A stretch of 64,000 nucleotides of DNA from Lewinellaceae bacterium (lineage in GTDB: Bacteria; Bacteroidota; Bacteroidia; Chitinophagales; Saprospiraceae), in contig JACJXX010000001.1 of assembly GCA_020636435.1 (NCBI GenBank), forward strand, positions 1,488,001 to 1,552,000, in the 5' to 3' direction. Below the pieces are notes generated by a model. It did no database searches. It was given only the letters and a program-made list of their open reading frames with translations, and was not told where the DNA came from. The translations under genes and the position numbers were made by a program. Of the stretch, positions 61,569 through 64,000 are shown piece after piece. Numbering within the stretch: the first letter of the stretch is position 1; every line of letters begins with the position of its first letter.

Positions 61569-62831
61569 ATGAAGATACTCCTCCTCCACCAATACTTCCT
61601 CGAAGAAAACGACCCCGGCGGCTCCCGCTTCAACGAAATGGCCAAAACCTGGGCGGAGGCCGGCCACGATGTGACCGTGCTGGCCGGCATGGTACACTAT
61701 AATGGGAGTGACAAGCGGCCGGAATATAAAGGCCGGTGGTTCGTGCGCAAGCAACACGATGATGTGGAGGTTTGGCGATGCCATGTCCCGGAGTCCTATA
61801 ACAGGAGTTTCCTGGGCCGCCTTTGGGCCTACTTCGCCTTTGTCTTCTCCAGTATTTATGCCGGCCTGTTTAGAATAAAAGGGAAATATGACGTGATCCT
61901 GGCTACCTCTCCGCCCCTGTTTATCGGCATAACAGCCTATGTGCTGGGGCGGGCAAAACGCTTGCCTATCGTCTTCGAGGTACGCGATCTTTGGCCGGAG
62001 TCTGCAATAGACACCGGCGTCCTGATGAACCCTTTGATCATTCGCCTTTCCTATTGGTTCGAGGCGTTCATCTACCGGCGGAGCCGGCTGGTCAATGTGC
62101 TGACGCCCGCTTTTCGGGAAAAACTCATTGACAAGGGAGTGCCTAAAGATAAGATTCTGTTTATCCCCAACGCTGCCGACTTTTCTCTTTCCGATGAAGT
62201 ATTGGCAGATTTCGACCGAAAAGCTTTTCGGCAAAAGATGGGGTGGGACGGCAAAATGGTGATTACCTACGTTGGCGCGCACGGCGTAGCCAACCACCTG
62301 ATCCAGGTGCTGGATACGGCTGAACTGCTGCAGGATACGACGGAAGCGCACTTTGTGCTGATCGGCAACGGCATGCAAAAACCCATGCTTCAGGAGGAAG
62401 CTGAGAAGCGAAACCTCCGCAATGTTCAATTCATCGACTCGGTACCCAAGCGGGAGGTCTTCCAATACATCGCTGCTTCCGATTTCGGCGCCTCCATTCT
62501 CAAAAAAGTGGATACTTTTAAGACTATTTATTCGAATAAGACCTTCGACTACATGTCCTGCCGGCGGCCCATACTGATGGCCATTGATGGCGTCTCCCGG
62601 CAGTTGGTGGAAGAAGCCGGCTGCGGCCTGTACGTCGAACCGGAAAATCCCCGGGATTTTGCCGCCAGAGTAAAGCAATGCCTGGCCATGAGCAGCGAAG
62701 TGCGGCGAGGGCTGGGCGAGGCAGGTTATGCCTACGCCCGCACCCACTTTGACCGGCAGCGGTTGGCAGAACAGTATCTGGAACACCTTCGGAATCTCGC
62801 CAAAAAACAATTCAATCATGTAACCAACTAA
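61569..62831 (+). CDS. GT4-family glycosyltransferase, WbuB-like
   Basis: 420 residues. The N-terminus LLLHQYFLEENDPGGSRFNEMAKTWAEAGHDVTVLAG and FEVRDLWPESAIDTGVL are the marks of the WbuB group, which adds the second sugar (FucNAc in E. coli O26) to the lipid-linked first sugar. VNVLTPAFREKLIDKGVPKDKI, ITYVGAHGVANHLIQVLDTA and FDYMSCRRPILMAIDG follow. Its place next to the initiating phosphoglycosyltransferase PglC agrees with an early transfer step. Sequences here are named by position; the gene is GC-rich and directly behind array G. Confidence 0.9.
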   Translation: MKILLLHQYFLEENDPGGSRFNEMAKTWAEAGHDVTVLAGMVHYNGSDKRPEYKGRWFVRKQHDDVEVWRCHVPESYNRSFLGRLWAYFAFVFSSIYAGLFRIKGKYDVILATSPPLFIGITAYVLGRAKRLPIVFEVRDLWPESAIDTGVLMNPLIIRLSYWFEAFIYRRSRLVNVLTPAFREKLIDKGVPKDKILFIPNAADFSLSDEVLADFDRKAFRQKMGWDGKMVITYVGAHGVANHLIQVLDTAELLQDTTEAHFVLIGNGMQKPMLQEEAEKRNLRNVQFIDSVPKREVFQYIAASDFGASILKKVDTFKTIYSNKTFDYMSCRRPILMAIDGVSRQLVEEAGCGLYVEPENPRDFAARVKQCLAMSSEVRRGLGEAGYAYARTHFDRQRLAEQYLEHLRNLAKKQFNHVTN

Positions 62832-62847
62832 CCATACTTTACCCCCC

Positions 62848-63471
62848 ATGTACCGCACTTTTTTCAAACCAGCTTTTGATGCCTCTGCCGCCGTTATTGG
62901 GCTCCTTATTCTAAGCCCTTTGTGGCTCTCCGTCTGGCTGATTCTGGCCATTGCTAACCGGGGCAAGGCCTTTTTCGTGCAAACGCGCCCGGGAAAAAAT
63001 GAACGGCTTTTCCAACTCATCAAGTTCAGGACCATGACCGAAGCTTGCGACGAAAATGGCCAGCTATTGCCCGATGCACAGAGGCTGACTCCTGTGGGGC
63101 GTTTCGTCCGGGAGACTTCCCTCGACGAAGCGCCTCAACTGATCAACGTACTGAAAGGAGAGATGAGCCTGATCGGCCCCCGCCCTCTGTTGGTGAAATA
63201 CCTGGACCGCTACGATGAGGCACAACGCCGCCGCCACGATGTCAAGCCCGGCATCACCGGCTGGGCGCAGGTCAACGGGCGCAACGCCATCAGCTGGGAA
63301 GAGAAGTTCCGCCTGGACGTCTGGTACGTAGAGCATTGCTCCTTCGCCCTCGATATGCGCATTCTGGGGATGACGGTGCTGAAGGTACTGCGCAGCGAGG
63401 GCATCCGGCAGCCCGGGCGGGCGACGGCTGAGGAGTTCAGGGGGAGTGAAGCAACGGCCCGCGAAAATTAG
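62848..63471 (+). CDS. pglC: initiating phosphoglycosyltransferase, PglC-type
   Basis: 207 residues, monotopic membrane PGT that starts the lipid-linked glycan on undecaprenyl phosphate. A single re-entrant helix (residues about 10-36, with LILSPLWLSV) is followed by NRGKAFFVQTRPGKNERLF, KFRTM, and the catalytic dyad Asp93-Glu94 in ETSLDEAPQLINVLKGEMS, exactly the PglC numbering. GPRPLL and KPGITGWAQVNGRNAISWEEKF are also conserved. Likely donor is a UDP-diacetamido sugar (bacillosamine-like), in view of the PglD-type gene following. The last residues ATAREN and the TAG stop are in array H. Confidence 0.92.
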   Translation: MYRTFFKPAFDASAAVIGLLILSPLWLSVWLILAIANRGKAFFVQTRPGKNERLFQLIKFRTMTEACDENGQLLPDAQRLTPVGRFVRETSLDEAPQLINVLKGEMSLIGPRPLLVKYLDRYDEAQRRRHDVKPGITGWAQVNGRNAISWEEKFRLDVWYVEHCSFALDMRILGMTVLKVLRSEGIRQPGRATAEEFRGSEATAREN

Positions 63472-63613
63472 CGGGGAATCTCTCCGCAAATTGGCGCGAA
63501 TTAAAACGCGAATTTGCGCGAAGGCTTGGGGCAGATTCGCGAAAGCTCCGCGAAATTAGCGAAAATTAGCGCCTGAATCAGCGCGTATTCGCGATGAGAA
63601 TCAACGGTTAAAC
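63456..63613. repeat. GCGAA/TTAGCGG array H
   Basis: CGCGAAAATTAGCGGGGAATC, TCTCCGCAAATTGGCGCGAATT, AAACGCGAATTTGCGCGAAGG and AAATTAGCGAAAATTAGCGCC. It overlaps the end of pglC and stops 8 bases before the pglD-like GTG. Confidence 0.85.
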
Positions 63614-63620
63614 CTCTCCT

Positions 63621-64000
63621 GTGAAAAAACAAAAAATAGCCATCTACGGCGCCGGCGGCCAGGGCCGCGAGGTGCTTCAGCTAATCCGGCAGGCCAATGC
63701 TGTGCAGCTCCGGTGGGAGTGTATAGGCTGGTTTGACGACGGGCTGCCCCGGGGTGGCCAGGTAGCCGGCCTGCCGGTGCTGGGCGGCATGGCAGATCTC
63801 AATGCCTGGGAAGAGCCCCTCCACCTCGCCATCGCCATCGGCTGGCCCGCCGTGAAGAAAAAAGTACTGCGAAAGATACAAAACGAACAACTGAGTTTTC
63901 CCATCCTCATCCACCCCTCCGTTGCCTTGGAGCCGGAAGAGGTCGCTATCGGCGAAGGTACGATCATCACTCAAGGCTGTCGCTTCACCGTCAACATACG
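63621..64000 (+). CDS. pglD: PglD/NeuD-type sugar O/N-acetyltransferase, C-terminus outside window
   Basis: 126 codons visible from a GTG. N-terminal nucleotide-sugar-binding Rossmann unit KIAIYGAGGQGREVLQLI (about 5-22), CIGWFDDG, LAIAIGWPAVKKKVLRKI, then FPILIHPSVALEPEEVAIGEGTIITQGC (about 93-120), which begins the left-handed beta-helix. In PglD this enzyme acetylates UDP-4-amino sugar to UDP-diNAc-bacillosamine; next to PglC, that assignment is the most likely. Substrate unproven. A linked aminotransferase (PglE-type) may lie beyond the window end. Confidence 0.85.
   Translation, partial: MKKQKIAIYGAGGQGREVLQLIRQANAVQLRWECIGWFDDGLPRGGQVAGLPVLGGMADLNAWEEPLHLAIAIGWPAVKKKVLRKIQNEQLSFPILIHPSVALEPEEVAIGEGTIITQGCRFTVNI

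Noticed and set aside
61560..63035. 491-codon open frame on the minus strand
   Set aside because: Antisense of the WbuB-like glycosyltransferase; no recognisable motif, while the + strand has clear conserved motifs.

Overview
The window reads as chromosomal DNA from a free-living member of the Bacteroidota, probably of the Saprospiria/Lewinella type. The evidence is the lack of Shine-Dalgarno-like sites, frequent TTG and GTG starts, one TAnnTTTG-like promoter box, and dense short intergenic repeats. This is inference from style; no rRNA or other phylogenetic marker is present. It is one large surface-polysaccharide (capsule/exopolysaccharide/O-antigen) locus. Every gene I accept reads on the + strand except the IS110 transposase at the left edge.

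Layout. 1-1.0 kb: an IS110-family element, cut by the window edge. 1.1-4.6 kb: UDP-glucuronate decarboxylase, UDP-glucuronate 4-epimerase and a PHP-type tyrosine phosphatase (CpsB/YwqE type). 5.3-8.9 kb: an accessory patch with two DUF433/DUF5615 pairs, a Uma2 nuclease-like protein and an AlbA_2 (Schlafen-type) protein. 8.9-12.6 kb: the Wza-like export lipoprotein and the Wzc-like chain-length regulator/tyrosine kinase. 13.2-14.2 kb: WbpB/WlbA dehydrogenase. 14.4-20.1 kb: a second accessory patch (PIN and MazF-type toxin modules, XisI, AAA ATPase-nuclease) that surrounds wzm and separates it from wzt. 20.1-32.4 kb: a tightly coupled operon with wzt, an aminotransferase, an epimerase, an unknown protein, an LpxD-like acyltransferase, the WbpG-HisH-HisF amidotransferase set, glycosyltransferases and another epimerase. 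32.9-43.2 kb: RraA-like protein, GT2, methyltransferase, ATP-grasp, amidohydrolase, WecE-like aminotransferase, a 655-residue membrane protein, a glycosyltransferase and a Wzy-like polymerase. 43.2-48.3 kb: glycosyltransferases and a methyltransferase. 48.7-64 kb: AsnB, methyltransferase, GxxExxY protein, two-domain oxidoreductase, second Wzy-like protein, UDP-GlcNAc 2-epimerase, antitoxin/PIN pair, heparinase-like protein, WbuB-like glycosyltransferase, PglC-type phosphoglycosyltransferase and a PglD-type acetyltransferase cut by the right edge.

How it works together (inference). PglC-type and GT enzymes build lipid-linked units. WbpB, aminotransferases, acyltransferases and WbpG/HisH/HisF supply diamino-uronic sugars carrying an acetamidino group. 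UXS and the 4-epimerase supply UDP-xylose and UDP-galacturonate. Wzm/Wzt and/or Wzy-like enzymes export and polymerise, and Wza/Wzc/CpsB control length and export. No Wzx flippase is recognisable in the window.

Two things stand out. First, composition is mosaic: about 22.6-43.2 kb is visibly AT-rich while both flanks are GC-rich (60-base lines at 1441 and 25441 contain 39 and 24 G+C). Second, the GC-rich parts carry an unusual set of repeats. These include a satellite-like array (exact 101-bp period over seven units at 52.1-52.7 kb), related arrays at most gene junctions from 48.3 to 63.6 kb that also supply the last codons and stops of several genes, a nested-hairpin repeat with compensatory changes, and several MITE-like elements, one of which has split a former ATGA gene overlap.
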